Shown: piece by piece, positions 19,018-27,893 of the stretch
Numbering within the stretch: the first letter of the stretch is position 1
Layout of the letters: each line of letters begins with the position of its first letter
Origin: Aliivibrio sp. 1S175
GTDB taxonomy: Bacteria; Pseudomonadota; Gammaproteobacteria; Enterobacterales; Vibrionaceae
Assembly (NCBI RefSeq): GCF_001690985.1
Contig: NZ_MAJS01000023.1
Location: forward strand, 19,431-83,430
Length of the DNA stretch: 64,000 nt
Direction of reading: 5' to 3'
Position numbers and translations under genes: made by a program
The notes under the pieces: model-generated
The model's input: the letters and a program-made list of their open reading frames with translations, nothing else
Database searches by the model: none
What the model was told of the DNA's origin: nothing

Positions 19018-19713
19018 ATGAAATTAATATTAAAAACTCTATTACTATCTGCAGCATTATGTTCCCCCCTCGCGTTTGCTAATACGGACGCACATAATGA
19101 TTACCTTAAAGGTACTGCCTACTTAAACCAAGATAACTATAAAGAAGCAATAATTTGGTTAACAAGCGCAGCAAATAACGGTTCAATAGAAGCTCAAAAT
19201 AAAATCGGCGTTCTCTATGCTAAAGGTATTGGCACTGATATTAATACAAAACTTGCCATTCAGTATTTTACCAAAGCCGCTATAAATAAAAGCGCCATCG
19301 CTTATTACAATCTTGGAAAAATCTATGAAAGTGAGAATCAATACCCTATCGCGATTGATTGGTACAACAAAGCAATTGAATTAGAAAATAGTAATGCGAT
19401 GAATAACCTGGCTGATTTGTACCTTCAAGGCAAAGGGTTAGTTCAAAATACACATCAAGCAGAGATTCTGTATATAAAATCAGCAGAACTCAACAACGCT
19501 ACCGCAATGCGTAACCTTGGATTTTTATATTTTAAGGGTATTGATATTAAGCAAGATATGAAAAAATCGTATTTTTGGTTTAATTTAGCAGCAGCTAAAT
19601 CTTATCCAGAGGCTGAAAAGTACAGAGATTTTACTGGTAGTAAATTATATAAGACCACTAGAATATCAGTACAGAATGAAGCCTTAGCATGGCTAGACGA
19701 ACATTCAATTTAA
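19018..19713 (+). CDS. Secreted Sel1-repeat protein
   Basis: 231 aa. Signal peptide ends LAFA|NTDAH. The rest is an almost uninterrupted run of Sel1/TPR repeats: YKEAIIWLTSAANNGSIEAQ, NKIGVLYAKGIGTDINTKLA, AYYNLGKIYESENQYPIAID, NNLADLYLQGKGLVQNTHQA, RNLGFLYFKGIDIKQDM with FWFNLAAAKSY. Expected to be periplasmic and to act as a binding scaffold; no partner is identifiable. It lies just downstream of the ATPase-MscS terminator, so it has its own promoter. Function unknown. Confidence 0.8.
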   Translation: MKLILKTLLLSAALCSPLAFANTDAHNDYLKGTAYLNQDNYKEAIIWLTSAANNGSIEAQNKIGVLYAKGIGTDINTKLAIQYFTKAAINKSAIAYYNLGKIYESENQYPIAIDWYNKAIELENSNAMNNLADLYLQGKGLVQNTHQAEILYIKSAELNNATAMRNLGFLYFKGIDIKQDMKKSYFWFNLAAAKSYPEAEKYRDFTGSKLYKTTRISVQNEALAWLDEHSI

Positions 19714-19722
19714 GTATAAAAC

Positions 19723-19770
19723 AATTGGGTTGTCTTAGGTATTAACTAAAAAAACCCAATTATATTTTAT
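19723..19770. terminator. Convergent terminator, Sel1 gene / NUDIX-PAP2 gene
   Basis: AATTGGGTT (19723-19731) pairs with AACCCAATT (19753-19761) across a 21-base loop; T-rich on the plus side, and an A-run inside the loop. Confidence 0.6.
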
Positions 19771-19777
19771 AATAAAC

Positions 19778-21238
19778 CTATTTTTTTTGATTATTTAACA
19801 AGTTCGGTAACCATCCCGATAGCATAATAATCAAGAATATTAATAAAAAGTTTGCTGTTGCCTTTATCGTTAAAACAATAATGCTTCCAGAAGGCAAGGC
19901 GTCTAGAACCATATAGGTACCAAAGCGAAAGGTCATCATTAAAACAATAATAGAACTAAATGCAATTAGACGACTCTTTATCGAGACCAGCATGGCGTGC
20001 TCTTTTTTCAATACAAGTGCCAGTGTTGTTCCCCAGCATAATGCTGCCATATACAGATAATTCATATAGAACATGACAAATGCTAGGCCACTAGTAGCAA
20101 CTGCCATTAATAACCAAAATGAAACACTTCCCATAACTCGATACAATAAATCGCCATGTTTCTTTTGCAAACTTGAGAAATGATAGACGACCATCATACC
20201 CAATAAAACCCCAGCAACGACATCGCTAAGAAAATGAATACCTAGCCATACACGAGCAAAGGATTGAAGGATGATTAAAAAAATACAAATCTGCCCAAAG
20301 ATCTTCAACGTAGATGAAGTAACTTGTTTTCTTTTTAATGCAAGATAAAAAATGCCGTAAATAACGGTAGAAAGCATTGCATTCATGCTTGGCATTCCAA
20401 ATCCATTTGCTGCACTTAATTGCAGTTGAGGAACATAAACAAATGGACGAGGAAATCCTAAACCCTGTTTCGCTAAGCCAGTAAAAACTATCGTTAATAT
20501 AATACCAAACAGTAATGTCAGCGCAGTCTCTCTTCCGAAATAAACTAAAGCGACGACAAATAAAGCATAGAAAAAAGCTTCTTGCCCTGTTTCATTAATT
20601 AGGGTGAAAAATACTTTAATTACAACGTTAACAATACTTGGTAATGCATTAATACTCTCTCGTAACGACATGAGTAACTTCAATTCATATTGATGAATAT
20701 CTGAAGCTTGACCGACAAGATTCGTAACCCAAGTGATATTACTTCCACCATCTATCGGCTTGGCAAACCATTGCTGTAATTGCTCTAACTGTTCAGGATA
20801 GCGATATTTATTAGGGTCTACTTTGTATGGTTCAGTTAAATATACCGCTTCGGTTTCTATCCCATAATGTGGGGCAAACCAAGATGGAATACGAAAGAAA
20901 CCATCTGCTGTTTGTAAATCAAAAGCGACAATATCAGAATTACTAACGCAACGGTAAATCGTTGCCTTTTCATCTTGATACAAGATATCTTTTGCCGTGA
21001 CAACAAGGCCAGTCTCTTCCCAAACTTCACGCTCGGCAGCTTCTTTTCCACTTTCTCCTTCATCAATGATTCCACCAGGTAATGATAATTTACCTGTAAT
21101 CAGCTCTTCAATAAGAACAACCCTGAAACCATCATCGACAACACACACCGCCCCTTTTGATAACGAGGACTCATTAGAAAACGCAGATACCGAAAAAGCA
21201 GCTGATAGCAATAAGAGGCAAGCTAGGAATTTATTCAT
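19778..21238 (-). CDS. Bifunctional NUDIX hydrolase / PAP2 phosphatase, exported
   Basis: 486 aa. A signal peptide (about 1-20, ending VSAFSNE) precedes a NUDIX domain with an exact box at residues 56-78 (G-x5-E-x7-REVWEETGL). From about 210 on are five or six membrane segments carrying a PAP2 domain: motif 1 KQGLGFPRP (257-265), motif 3 ARVWLGIHFLSD (328-339, His335 and Asp339 present). Motif 2, normally PSGH, reads PSMN at 283-286, so its usual histidine is missing. NUDIX-PAP2 fusions are a known protein class. Both active sites should face the periplasm, pointing to hydrolysis of lipid or nucleoside diphosphates there; the substrate is unknown. Its start overlaps the GNAT gene stop by 4 bases. 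Confidence 0.88.
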   Translation of the reverse strand: MNKFLACLLLLSAAFSVSAFSNESSLSKGAVCVVDDGFRVVLIEELITGKLSLPGGIIDEGESGKEAAEREVWEETGLVVTAKDILYQDEKATIYRCVSNSDIVAFDLQTADGFFRIPSWFAPHYGIETEAVYLTEPYKVDPNKYRYPEQLEQLQQWFAKPIDGGSNITWVTNLVGQASDIHQYELKLLMSLRESINALPSIVNVVIKVFFTLINETGQEAFFYALFVVALVYFGRETALTLLFGIILTIVFTGLAKQGLGFPRPFVYVPQLQLSAANGFGMPSMNAMLSTVIYGIFYLALKRKQVTSSTLKIFGQICIFLIILQSFARVWLGIHFLSDVVAGVLLGMMVVYHFSSLQKKHGDLLYRVMGSVSFWLLMAVATSGLAFVMFYMNYLYMAALCWGTTLALVLKKEHAMLVSIKSRLIAFSSIIVLMMTFRFGTYMVLDALPSGSIIVLTIKATANFLLIFLIIMLSGWLPNLLNNQKK

Positions 21239-21720
21239 ATCTCAATCTCTTTCAAAGGTTTACGCAAATAATGAATATGCTCTTTCAACCCCTGTTGATA
21301 ATAAAATTTCAATGCTGATTGATTAAAGTCCCACACTTCAACAAATATTTCTTTTACTCCATAATCTTTTAATTCTTGCTCAATACGTGTCATTAATTTT
21401 TCTGCAATTCCTGCACGTCGACTCTGTGGCTCTACATACAATTCATCAATAGTAGCCATCATCACCGCTTTACTTACTGTAGAGACTAATTCACAAAAAT
21501 GCCCAGTGACAAAACCAATGACATCACCATCTAATTCGGCGACGTATATCATACAATCAGGATCATCTAAGTAGCGAGAAATGCTTTTCTCTTCTTCGAT
21601 TTCAGAGGCTGTTTTAAATAGTTCAGGGCATTGCTGATGATGTTCATCATGTAACTGATACATCATTGAATTTAAGCGAAAGAGATCGATTTCTTTTGCT
21701 CGGCGAATAACTGGATCCAT
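21235..21720 (-). CDS. GNAT-family N-acetyltransferase
   Basis: 161 aa, one GNAT domain: VIRRAKEIDLFRLNSMM at the N-terminus, central strand MATIDELYVEP, then the acetyl-CoA loop SRRAGIAEKLM (Q/R-x-x-G-x-A) and a C-terminal NQSALKFYYQQGL strand-helix typical of the fold. The acceptor is not predictable. The ATGA overlap with the NUDIX-PAP2 gene makes these two a translationally coupled pair, with this gene first. Confidence 0.88.
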   Translation of the reverse strand: MDPVIRRAKEIDLFRLNSMMYQLHDEHHQQCPELFKTASEIEEEKSISRYLDDPDCMIYVAELDGDVIGFVTGHFCELVSTVSKAVMMATIDELYVEPQSRRAGIAEKLMTRIEQELKDYGVKEIFVEVWDFNQSALKFYYQQGLKEHIHYLRKPLKEIEI

Positions 21721-22134
21721 GTTGATACCAAACGAGGAATTAGGAATGAGGCGTAATTAGACCATTTTTTATAAGCAAAAAAAAGGCTCTATACCTCTAG
21801 AGTCTATATTCATTGAGCGACCTATCAATTTTATGAATTAAATCAAAAAGAATGCCTTATCATTTTAGCTCTATTTTTATAGAGTGAGGAGTGTATGGAT
21901 ATGCTTTCGGAGCAGATATCTGACCCGTGTTTTTTGACAAACATTTAAATCTACTCTTACAATGATTAATACAGATAACGGTACTTTAAAAAATAAAACA
22001 CTGATCACTTGAAATATCTTGTTACAATGACGGCCTGTCGCTCTATTTTATTGTGGGCTTTCTTACTTTATTTTGACCATAAATAATCTAAGCAAAGTAC
22101 ACTACCTTTACTTGATTTTATTAAATGAATTACT
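21721..22134. other. Intergenic region, GNAT gene / pgpB, with small hairpins
   Basis: 414 bases without a credible protein gene. It must hold the promoters of both divergent genes. Two local structures stand out: CTCTAT-TTTT-ATAGAG at 21869-21884, and GATATGCT/AGC-AG-ATATC shortly after (around 21898-21921), followed by CCCGTG and a run of six T. An unannotated small RNA is possible but unproven. Confidence 0.4.
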
Positions 22135-22866
22135 ATGTTATTTTCTTTTTCACCGAAATACCGCACCTATGAGTTAGCTATTTTTATTCTTTTAATTTTA
22201 AGTATGTTAGCTATACTTTTAATCATCCCAACCCCAAATTTATTTGATCCTTTATCAAATATAGGAAGTCATGGTTTGGGTTGGTTAAGTCGCTCTGCTG
22301 GGTCGCCTATGTTTCTTCTCACATCAGCTATATTCTGTAGTATTCCTATACTAAAGCGTTTACCTATAAAAAAAATAGGCGCTCTGTATGTTCAATTTGC
22401 TATCCTTTTAGTGTTAAGTTTAGCCCTCAAAATTGGCGTTAAAGCCATCACAGAAATTCCTCGACCTTATACTCAGGCTTTAGTCCAAGTTGATTTAATC
22501 GATAGTCCAGAAAATTTTTATGCCCTTAGTGAAAGTAATAAAGACATACTTATTACGCAGGTGGAAAACATTGTGAGCCCGGCTCGTATCGAACAATGGC
22601 GTAGTGGTATGAACTATTCATTCCCATCAGGGCATACTATTTTTGCAGCAATTTGCGTTTTATTTTGGGGAGGTTTCTTACTCCGTCATAAGCACTATTT
22701 GCTTACTTTCCTTGTCTTGACATGGGGCATTGGTGTTGGGCTTAGCCGTATATGGCTTGGAATGCACTGGCCAACAGATCTAATGGCTTCTATTATCAGT
22801 GCGTCCCTTTTAATTCTTTGTGTACCAACCATCAGTTTTGATAAAGAACCCATAATCAATAATTAA
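22135..22866 (+). CDS. pgpB: PAP2-family membrane phosphatase, PgpB-like
   Basis: 243 aa with six membrane segments. All three PAP2 signatures are intact: KAITEIPRP (K-x6-RP), YSFPSGHT (PSGH) and SRIWLGMHWPTD (SR-x5-H-x3-D). The size and topology match E. coli PgpB (254 aa), which dephosphorylates phosphatidylglycerol phosphate and undecaprenyl pyrophosphate at the periplasmic face. The specific substrate is inferred. It contrasts with the neighbouring NUDIX-PAP2 protein, whose motif 2 is altered. Its stop codon overlaps the end of a gene remnant on the other strand. Confidence 0.82.
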   Translation: MLFSFSPKYRTYELAIFILLILSMLAILLIIPTPNLFDPLSNIGSHGLGWLSRSAGSPMFLLTSAIFCSIPILKRLPIKKIGALYVQFAILLVLSLALKIGVKAITEIPRPYTQALVQVDLIDSPENFYALSESNKDILITQVENIVSPARIEQWRSGMNYSFPSGHTIFAAICVLFWGGFLLRHKHYLLTFLVLTWGIGVGLSRIWLGMHWPTDLMASIISASLLILCVPTISFDKEPIINN

Positions 22867-22980
22867 GACTCGATATCACAAAGAATACTCCACACTTTTT
22901 CACCCGCAGGATGTAATCTAGCTTGATAACGATACGCATAATATGCAATAGAAAGTCGCAATGATTGCCCACCAATAATT
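22863..22980 (-). pseudogene. 3' remnant of a LysR-type regulator gene (putative)
   Basis: On the minus strand an open frame ends at 22863-22865 and reads RLSIAYYAYRYQARLHPAGE then KVWSILCDIES-stop. The short Tyr/Arg-rich stretch followed by LHPAGEKVW resembles the extreme C-terminus of LysR-type regulators. There is no start codon; upstream it runs into poly-A and then meets the racemase remnant on the opposite strand. I read it as the surviving tail of a gene whose front has been deleted. The family call is tentative. Confidence 0.45.
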
Positions 22981-22992
22981 GCGACTTTTTTT
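22952..22992 (+). other. Hairpin at the junction of two gene remnants
   Basis: AAAGTCGCAAT (22952-22962) and ATTGCGACTTT (22978-22988) form an 11-bp stem with a 15-base loop and seven T after GCGAC. It has the form of an intrinsic terminator for pgpB, but may be a by-product of the deletion junction. Confidence 0.55.
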
Positions 22993-23286
22993 GTTTTAAA
23001 TGATGTGATTGAAACTGACGATTTACAACAACAAGCAGTGATGGCAGGAATTTACGAAGTAAAAGCAGGTAATGTAGAGAAAGGGAAAGCGATGATGTTA
23101 CCTGTTTTTGAAGATATGCTAGCCCAAGGTGCAGAAGCGGTTATTTTTGGTTGTACTGAAATTCCTGTCGCATTGGCTGAACAAAATATGAATTCACCAA
23201 AGCTGTGCTTAGACTCACTAGAAATATTAGCAAAATGTTGTGTAGAATGGTCTTATGAAGCAGAGCACACCGCATTAGCAAGCTAA
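22993..23286 (+). pseudogene. 3' remnant of an aspartate/glutamate racemase gene
   Basis: About 95 codons corresponding to the C-terminal third of an Asp/Glu racemase (about 230 aa when complete): MLPVFEDMLAQGAEAVIFGC with the second catalytic cysteine in FGCTEIPVAL, then LCLDSLEILAKCCVEW. The first catalytic cysteine domain is missing. The only start candidate is a GTG at 23005 with no ribosome-binding site, just behind a terminator-like hairpin. It therefore looks like a dead fragment. It may be the partner of the LysR-like tail on the other strand, both having lost their 5' ends. Confidence 0.75.
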
Positions 23287-23288
23287 GC

Positions 23289-23744
23289 TTACTGTTTACG
23301 ATTCTTCTTCACTGATTTAACCGCCATAATGCCAAAGCCAATAAGTAACAATAACGGCAATAGCCAAAGTACATAGGTTTTAGCATTTAATGGCGGTTCA
23401 TATAAAACAAAATCGCCAAAACGACGCGTCATAAATGCCACCACTTCTTTATCACTCTTACCTGCTTTGATCTGTTGATACACTTCTAAACGCAGATCTT
23501 TCGCTATCGGTGAATTTGACTCAATTAAATTTTGATTTTGACATTGTGGACAACGTAAGCTTTTCGCCAATGCTATCGCTTGTCGCTGCTGCTCTGGAGA
23601 ATCAAATTCAAACAGCTCTACACTTTCTATTGTCGCTTTGTCAGCAGCAACAAATAAACCATTACTGCTATCCAATGATGCATTAACGGAAAATACAGAA
23701 CATAAGCAGAATAACGACACCAATAGATTAAAAGAACGCTTCAT
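23289..23744 (-). CDS. nrfF: NrfF/CcmH-type haem lyase subunit
   Basis: 151 aa: signal peptide, periplasmic helical domain with the redox motif LRCPQCQNQNLIESN (CxxC, about 63-77), and a C-terminal membrane anchor (YVLWLLPLLLLIGFGIM). CcmH/NrfF keeps apocytochrome cysteines reduced and delivers them to the lyase. In E. coli NrfEFG is dedicated to the unusual CXXCK haem of NrfA; the position in the nrf cluster supports NrfF here. Starts at the last base of the dsbE stop, so coupled. Last gene of the six-gene minus-strand unit. Confidence 0.85.
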   Translation of the reverse strand: MKRSFNLLVSLFCLCSVFSVNASLDSSNGLFVAADKATIESVELFEFDSPEQQRQAIALAKSLRCPQCQNQNLIESNSPIAKDLRLEVYQQIKAGKSDKEVVAFMTRRFGDFVLYEPPLNAKTYVLWLLPLLLLIGFGIMAVKSVKKNRKQ

Positions 23745-24271
23745 TATTTCGCCTCAAAAAAGTCAGCAAATTCACGCTGCCATTTCTTTTCATCTAAAGC
23801 ACCAGTAAAGCGATGTAATATAATACCTTGTTGATTCACTAGAAACGTTGTTGGTGTGCCATATACACCTAAATCCATCGCTAGAGAGCCCCTAGGGTCA
23901 AAAATCACCGCTTGATAAGGGCTGCCTGTTTGTTCTAATACTTGTTTAGCTGCAATGCGATCATCTCTATAATCCAAACCGATAATATTCACACCCTGCT
24001 CTTTTAATTGATGTAAAAACTGATGTTCTGTTTTGCAAATCCCACACCATGCAGCCCAAACATTTAGCAAAGTTAGTGGCTGTTGTTGAAATAACGATTC
24101 ATCTAATAATATGGAAGTATCCATGACTTCTGGTAATTCAAACGCAGGAATAGGTTGCCCTACCATTGCGGTTGATGTTGTCGATTCTTTTGTTTCTAAT
24201 CCTGTCAGTAACAAGATAAAGACAATCGCACATACACCAACGGCGATCCCTATTTTTACTGTTGATTTCAT
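23744..24271 (-). CDS. DsbE/CcmG-type thioredoxin-like protein of the nrf cluster
   Basis: 175 aa. An N-terminal membrane anchor (VGVCAIVFILLLTGL) is followed by a periplasmic thioredoxin fold: WAAWCGICKTEHQFL holds the CxxC, and YGTPTTFLV carries the cis-proline. This protein reduces apocytochrome or CcmH cysteines during cytochrome c maturation. It overlaps nrfE by four bases and nrfF by one. E. coli nrf lacks such a gene, but other gammaproteobacteria place one between nrfE and nrfF, so it is likely dedicated to NrfA or NrfB maturation. Confidence 0.88.
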   Translation of the reverse strand: MKSTVKIGIAVGVCAIVFILLLTGLETKESTTSTAMVGQPIPAFELPEVMDTSILLDESLFQQQPLTLLNVWAAWCGICKTEHQFLHQLKEQGVNIIGLDYRDDRIAAKQVLEQTGSPYQAVIFDPRGSLAMDLGVYGTPTTFLVNQQGIILHRFTGALDEKKWQREFADFFEAK

Positions 24272-26154
24272 GAATAATTACTCTTTCTTTTTACCATAGC
24301 TAATACACCACCAAGCGCCATCAAAATAGACCCAAACCAAATCCATCGTACATACGCTTTATATTGTAAACGTAATGCGAAACTGCCGTCTTTTAATTTT
24401 TCACCTAACGTCACGTATATATCACCATGCCAAAACCAATGCATTGCAGGTTCACTCATGTTCATTACACGAACTTGATAATGACGGCGTTGTGGCTGAA
24501 CCATGGCTATTTCTTTGCCATTTTCACGTATCAATAGATTTGCTTGTTCTGCAGTGTAATTTGAACCTACCAGTAATTCGGTTTCTTTATAAGTGATCTC
24601 ATAATCGGCTAATTTAGCGGTTATGCCCGGTTCCATTTTCGCACTGTTTTCAAAAGAGTGTTCACTATTCATCGCTGCACCAATCATCACTATCGCAATA
24701 CCAATATGAGCGATAACCATTCCTAGCGCTTTGCCTTTGGACTGTATCAGCGACCAAATAGACCCCATTACTACAGCGAAAGCTAGCACCCAAACCAAGC
24801 TAGGAATTACTGCGATATTTTCATATTGAACACGATATATTCCTAGCCCTAGCACAATAGACATCAAGCCTGAAATAACGATCTTCTTGGTATTTGCATT
24901 TGTCGTCTTTCCTTCCCAACGAACAAAGACCGACACGGCGATCATGAACAAAGCAACAATCGCCATTGGCACAAATAACAGATTAAAATAAGGCGCTCCA
25001 ACGGAGATATTTCCTAATCCGAAAATTTGGAAAATCATAGGATAAAATGTGCCAAGTAATACTGTGATTGTTGCGATTAAAAATAAACCTGCGAGCAATA
25101 AAAATAGAAAATCACGACTGATAAAATGACGAATAGGCTGGCTATTTAACTGTCTACTTTTTAATGAATACAGAGAAAAAGAGACTAACATAACCACAAA
25201 TAAGATCAGAAGAAGAATGATCCCACGAGTTGGGTCCACCGCGAATGCATGAACAGAAGTAAGCACCCCTGAGCGGACGACAAACGTCCCTAAAATACTC
25301 AAACAAAATGTCACTAATGACAGGATCATCGACGTTTTTAGAAGTTGGTTTTTCTTATCACTCGCGATTAAGGTATGCAGTAAACCCGTTGCGGTTAACC
25401 AAGGTAACAAAGAGGCGTTTTCAACCGGATCCCAAAACCACCAACCGCCCCAACCGAGTTCATAATATGCCCACCACGAGCCTAAACTGATCCCAGCAGT
25501 CAATAATGACCATGCTAATAGTGTCCAATGTCTTGCGTGTTTAACCCAATATTGCGGTACGTCTTTCATCATCAACGCAGCAAGTGCAAAAGCAAATGTT
25601 GCGGCAAACCCAACGTAACCTAAGTACAATAATGGCGGATGAAATATTAATCCAATATCTTGCAGCATTGGATTCAAATCTCGACCTTCTACTGGGGTAT
25701 TGATATAAATAATGAAGGGGTTTGAAGCAAATAAAGTAAAAGCAGCAAAAATAGCAATTAGCGCATTAAGTACCAGTAATACTCTAATAACGTACTCTGT
25801 TTGTATTGTTTTTCTCTTTAGCGTAATTAAACCTGCCCATAGCGTTAAGGTTAATACCCAAAACAATAATGATCCTTCATGCCCCCCCCAAATAGCGGCA
25901 ATTTTAAAAAATACAGGTAATGCAGAATTAGAGTGTTCAGCAATATATCGGATTGAAAAATCATCAATATAAAAGCCATACCCCAATGCAGAGACGGAAA
26001 GAAAGCAAAATAAAGTACTAAGAATCGAGAGAGGGAAAATCAACGTTGCCCAAGCTAACTGAGATCGTAATATTCCATATATAGCAGACATGAAAGCAAC
26101 AAAAGATAACACCATCGTTGCTATTAACCAAAATTGACCTATTTCAGCAATCAT
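24268..26154 (-). CDS. nrfE: NrfE/CcmF-type haem lyase
   Basis: 628 aa with about 14-15 membrane segments. The haem-handling WWD domain is present: WGGWWFWDPVENASLLPWL, about residues 235-253. Other CcmF signatures are FHPPLLYLGYVG and TFVVRSGVLTSVHAFA. CcmF/NrfE ligates haem to cytochrome c CXXC(H/K) motifs at the periplasmic face; the nrf location points to the CXXCK haem of NrfA. It overlaps the downstream dsbE-like gene by four bases. A 93-base gap separates it from nrfD. Confidence 0.92.
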   Translation of the reverse strand: MIAEIGQFWLIATMVLSFVAFMSAIYGILRSQLAWATLIFPLSILSTLFCFLSVSALGYGFYIDDFSIRYIAEHSNSALPVFFKIAAIWGGHEGSLLFWVLTLTLWAGLITLKRKTIQTEYVIRVLLVLNALIAIFAAFTLFASNPFIIYINTPVEGRDLNPMLQDIGLIFHPPLLYLGYVGFAATFAFALAALMMKDVPQYWVKHARHWTLLAWSLLTAGISLGSWWAYYELGWGGWWFWDPVENASLLPWLTATGLLHTLIASDKKNQLLKTSMILSLVTFCLSILGTFVVRSGVLTSVHAFAVDPTRGIILLLILFVVMLVSFSLYSLKSRQLNSQPIRHFISRDFLFLLLAGLFLIATITVLLGTFYPMIFQIFGLGNISVGAPYFNLLFVPMAIVALFMIAVSVFVRWEGKTTNANTKKIVISGLMSIVLGLGIYRVQYENIAVIPSLVWVLAFAVVMGSIWSLIQSKGKALGMVIAHIGIAIVMIGAAMNSEHSFENSAKMEPGITAKLADYEITYKETELLVGSNYTAEQANLLIRENGKEIAMVQPQRRHYQVRVMNMSEPAMHWFWHGDIYVTLGEKLKDGSFALRLQYKAYVRWIWFGSILMALGGVLAMVKRKSNYS

Positions 26155-26247
26155 ATAACTCCACTGATCCCCTCAAAAAATAAAAACGCCATGCTTATCC
26201 TACTGTGACTTAAATAAGTAACTTAAGATAAACATGACGATACTGCA

Positions 26248-27204
26248 TTATACGACGGTCATTTGTCCTGCGTATAAAACAAAGGTACGAAGCATTAATA
26301 CACCAATTAAGCTCAATGATGTGACTACAAAAATAAAGCCCTTACTGTGCGAGACTTCTTTAGGTGCAAATGCATTGAGCGCCAATGGCGTGATCATTCC
26401 TAGGCCAATAACACCTACCCAGAACCAAGTACCCCAAAATCCACCACCAATTGCAGCCCAAGCAGCTACTTCACCTTGGCCACCACTGAAGATCAATCCA
26501 GTAAAGAAAGTGATAATAACAAACAACTCAAACAGCACGACTGGTCGTTCAAAGTTATGTATCCATGACACTGCAGGACTCTTACTCGATTCACCAAAAC
26601 CTAAAATACCAAACAGCAAACACGCCGCGGCACCAGAAGATAAACTAGAGAACAAGAATAGAATCGGCAATACCGGATTATTCAACATTGGGTAGGTTTG
26701 TAATGCGGACAATAAAAACCCAGTATAGGCAGCAAGCATTATTGCAAGAATACCTAAAAACAATTCTAACGCATTTTCAAACTTCTCTATTTTCAACAAA
26801 ATAGCATCAATAAAAGTGAACTTCCCTTTTAAAAATCCCATGATATCTTTGCGAAAAATAATCCCAATCCAAGCAAACAAGACGACCATGTAGACTTGGA
26901 ATAAAACCACCCCCATCGACATTACCGAGGTTGGGTTAAAGTAGATCATGATTTTCCAAAATGCTAACGGTTTTGTTAGATGGAATACCAAAATCAGCAA
27001 GCCGACAATAATGCCAAAAGGCGCTAAAATCGCCATGGCTTTTATAATGCCGTTATGCGCAGGATCTCCTTCAATGACGTTACGCTTCAAGTACAGTGAA
27101 ATCATCACGGCACCGGCAGACATACCTGCTAAGAAAAGGTAGATCGCAATGATCCAATCCCAAACTAAGGAGTCAAAATTAAACGCAGCTTCCCATGCAC
27201 TCAT
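26248..27204 (-). CDS. nrfD: NrfD quinol-oxidising membrane subunit
   Basis: 318 aa, eight or nine membrane helices of the NrfD/PsrC family (WDWIIAIYLFLAGMSAGAVM at the start, SALQTYPMLNNPVLPILFLF in the middle). It oxidises menaquinol and passes electrons to the NrfC ferredoxin. Length equals E. coli NrfD (318 aa). One base separates it from nrfC. Confidence 0.93.
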   Translation of the reverse strand: MSAWEAAFNFDSLVWDWIIAIYLFLAGMSAGAVMISLYLKRNVIEGDPAHNGIIKAMAILAPFGIIVGLLILVFHLTKPLAFWKIMIYFNPTSVMSMGVVLFQVYMVVLFAWIGIIFRKDIMGFLKGKFTFIDAILLKIEKFENALELFLGILAIMLAAYTGFLLSALQTYPMLNNPVLPILFLFSSLSSGAAACLLFGILGFGESSKSPAVSWIHNFERPVVLFELFVIITFFTGLIFSGGQGEVAAWAAIGGGFWGTWFWVGVIGLGMITPLALNAFAPKEVSHSKGFIFVVTSLSLIGVLMLRTFVLYAGQMTVV

Positions 27205-27205
27205 C

Positions 27206-27892
27206 TTAAATCTCCCCTTTTTGGTTTGGGATCTTAAATAACTTAGGCTTAGTGCCTAGATCCACTTTATCTCGGTAGAATACGCTATTATTTAATACCG
27301 CATTAATCTCGCTGTCTTTATCGTTCAAATCACCAAAAATAAGTGCTTTTGTTGGACACGATTCAACACACGCAGGTTGTTTACCTTGAGCTAAATTCGT
27401 CTCACGACAAAAATCACATTTATCTGCAGATTTAGTAACAGGGTTAAAGAAACGTACTTGATAAGGACACGCCGCTAAACAGTAGCCGCACCCTACACAT
27501 TTTTCGTTATGGACATCGACAATACCAGTTGCTTCGTCTTTATAAGCAGCGCCTGTCGGACACACCATTACACAAGGTGCATTTTCACAGTGTTGGCATG
27601 ACTTACGCGTAAAGCGATAATCGACATCAGGGAACTCTCCACGCGGTTCACTACGGATAATCTCTAATCGAGAAACCCCTTCTGGCACACTGTTCACTTC
27701 ACGGCACGCTTCAGTACACGCAGTACAACCAATACAGGCCGTCTCATCATGCACCATACCATAACGTTTTGCGCCATCTTCCATTGAATAAGCCAGCGTT
27801 TTTTTACTGCTTATTAATGACGTAGTTGCGACTCCGGTAGTAAAGATAACCGCACCCGAACCAGCTAAAAAATTTCGTCTAGAACAACTCAT
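27206..27892 (-). CDS. nrfC: NrfC periplasmic 4x[4Fe-4S] ferredoxin
   Basis: 228 aa. A Tat signal (CSRRNFLAGSGAVIF) is followed by four cysteine clusters of the DMSO-reductase-B type: CIGCTACTEAC, CQHCENAPCVMVCP, CVGCGYCLAACPYQV and CDFCRETNLAQGKQPACVESCP. The protein is exported folded and carries electrons from NrfD to NrfB. Size matches E. coli NrfC (223 aa). Gaps of one base on either side place it firmly in the operon. Confidence 0.94.
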   Translation of the reverse strand: MSCSRRNFLAGSGAVIFTTGVATTSLISSKKTLAYSMEDGAKRYGMVHDETACIGCTACTEACREVNSVPEGVSRLEIIRSEPRGEFPDVDYRFTRKSCQHCENAPCVMVCPTGAAYKDEATGIVDVHNEKCVGCGYCLAACPYQVRFFNPVTKSADKCDFCRETNLAQGKQPACVESCPTKALIFGDLNDKDSEINAVLNNSVFYRDKVDLGTKPKLFKIPNQKGEI

Positions 27893-27893
27893 A

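Noticed and set aside
23005..23286. A complete small racemase-like gene starting at GTG 23005
   Set aside because: No ribosome-binding site, only the C-terminal third of the family, and a terminator-like hairpin just upstream; better read as a remnant.
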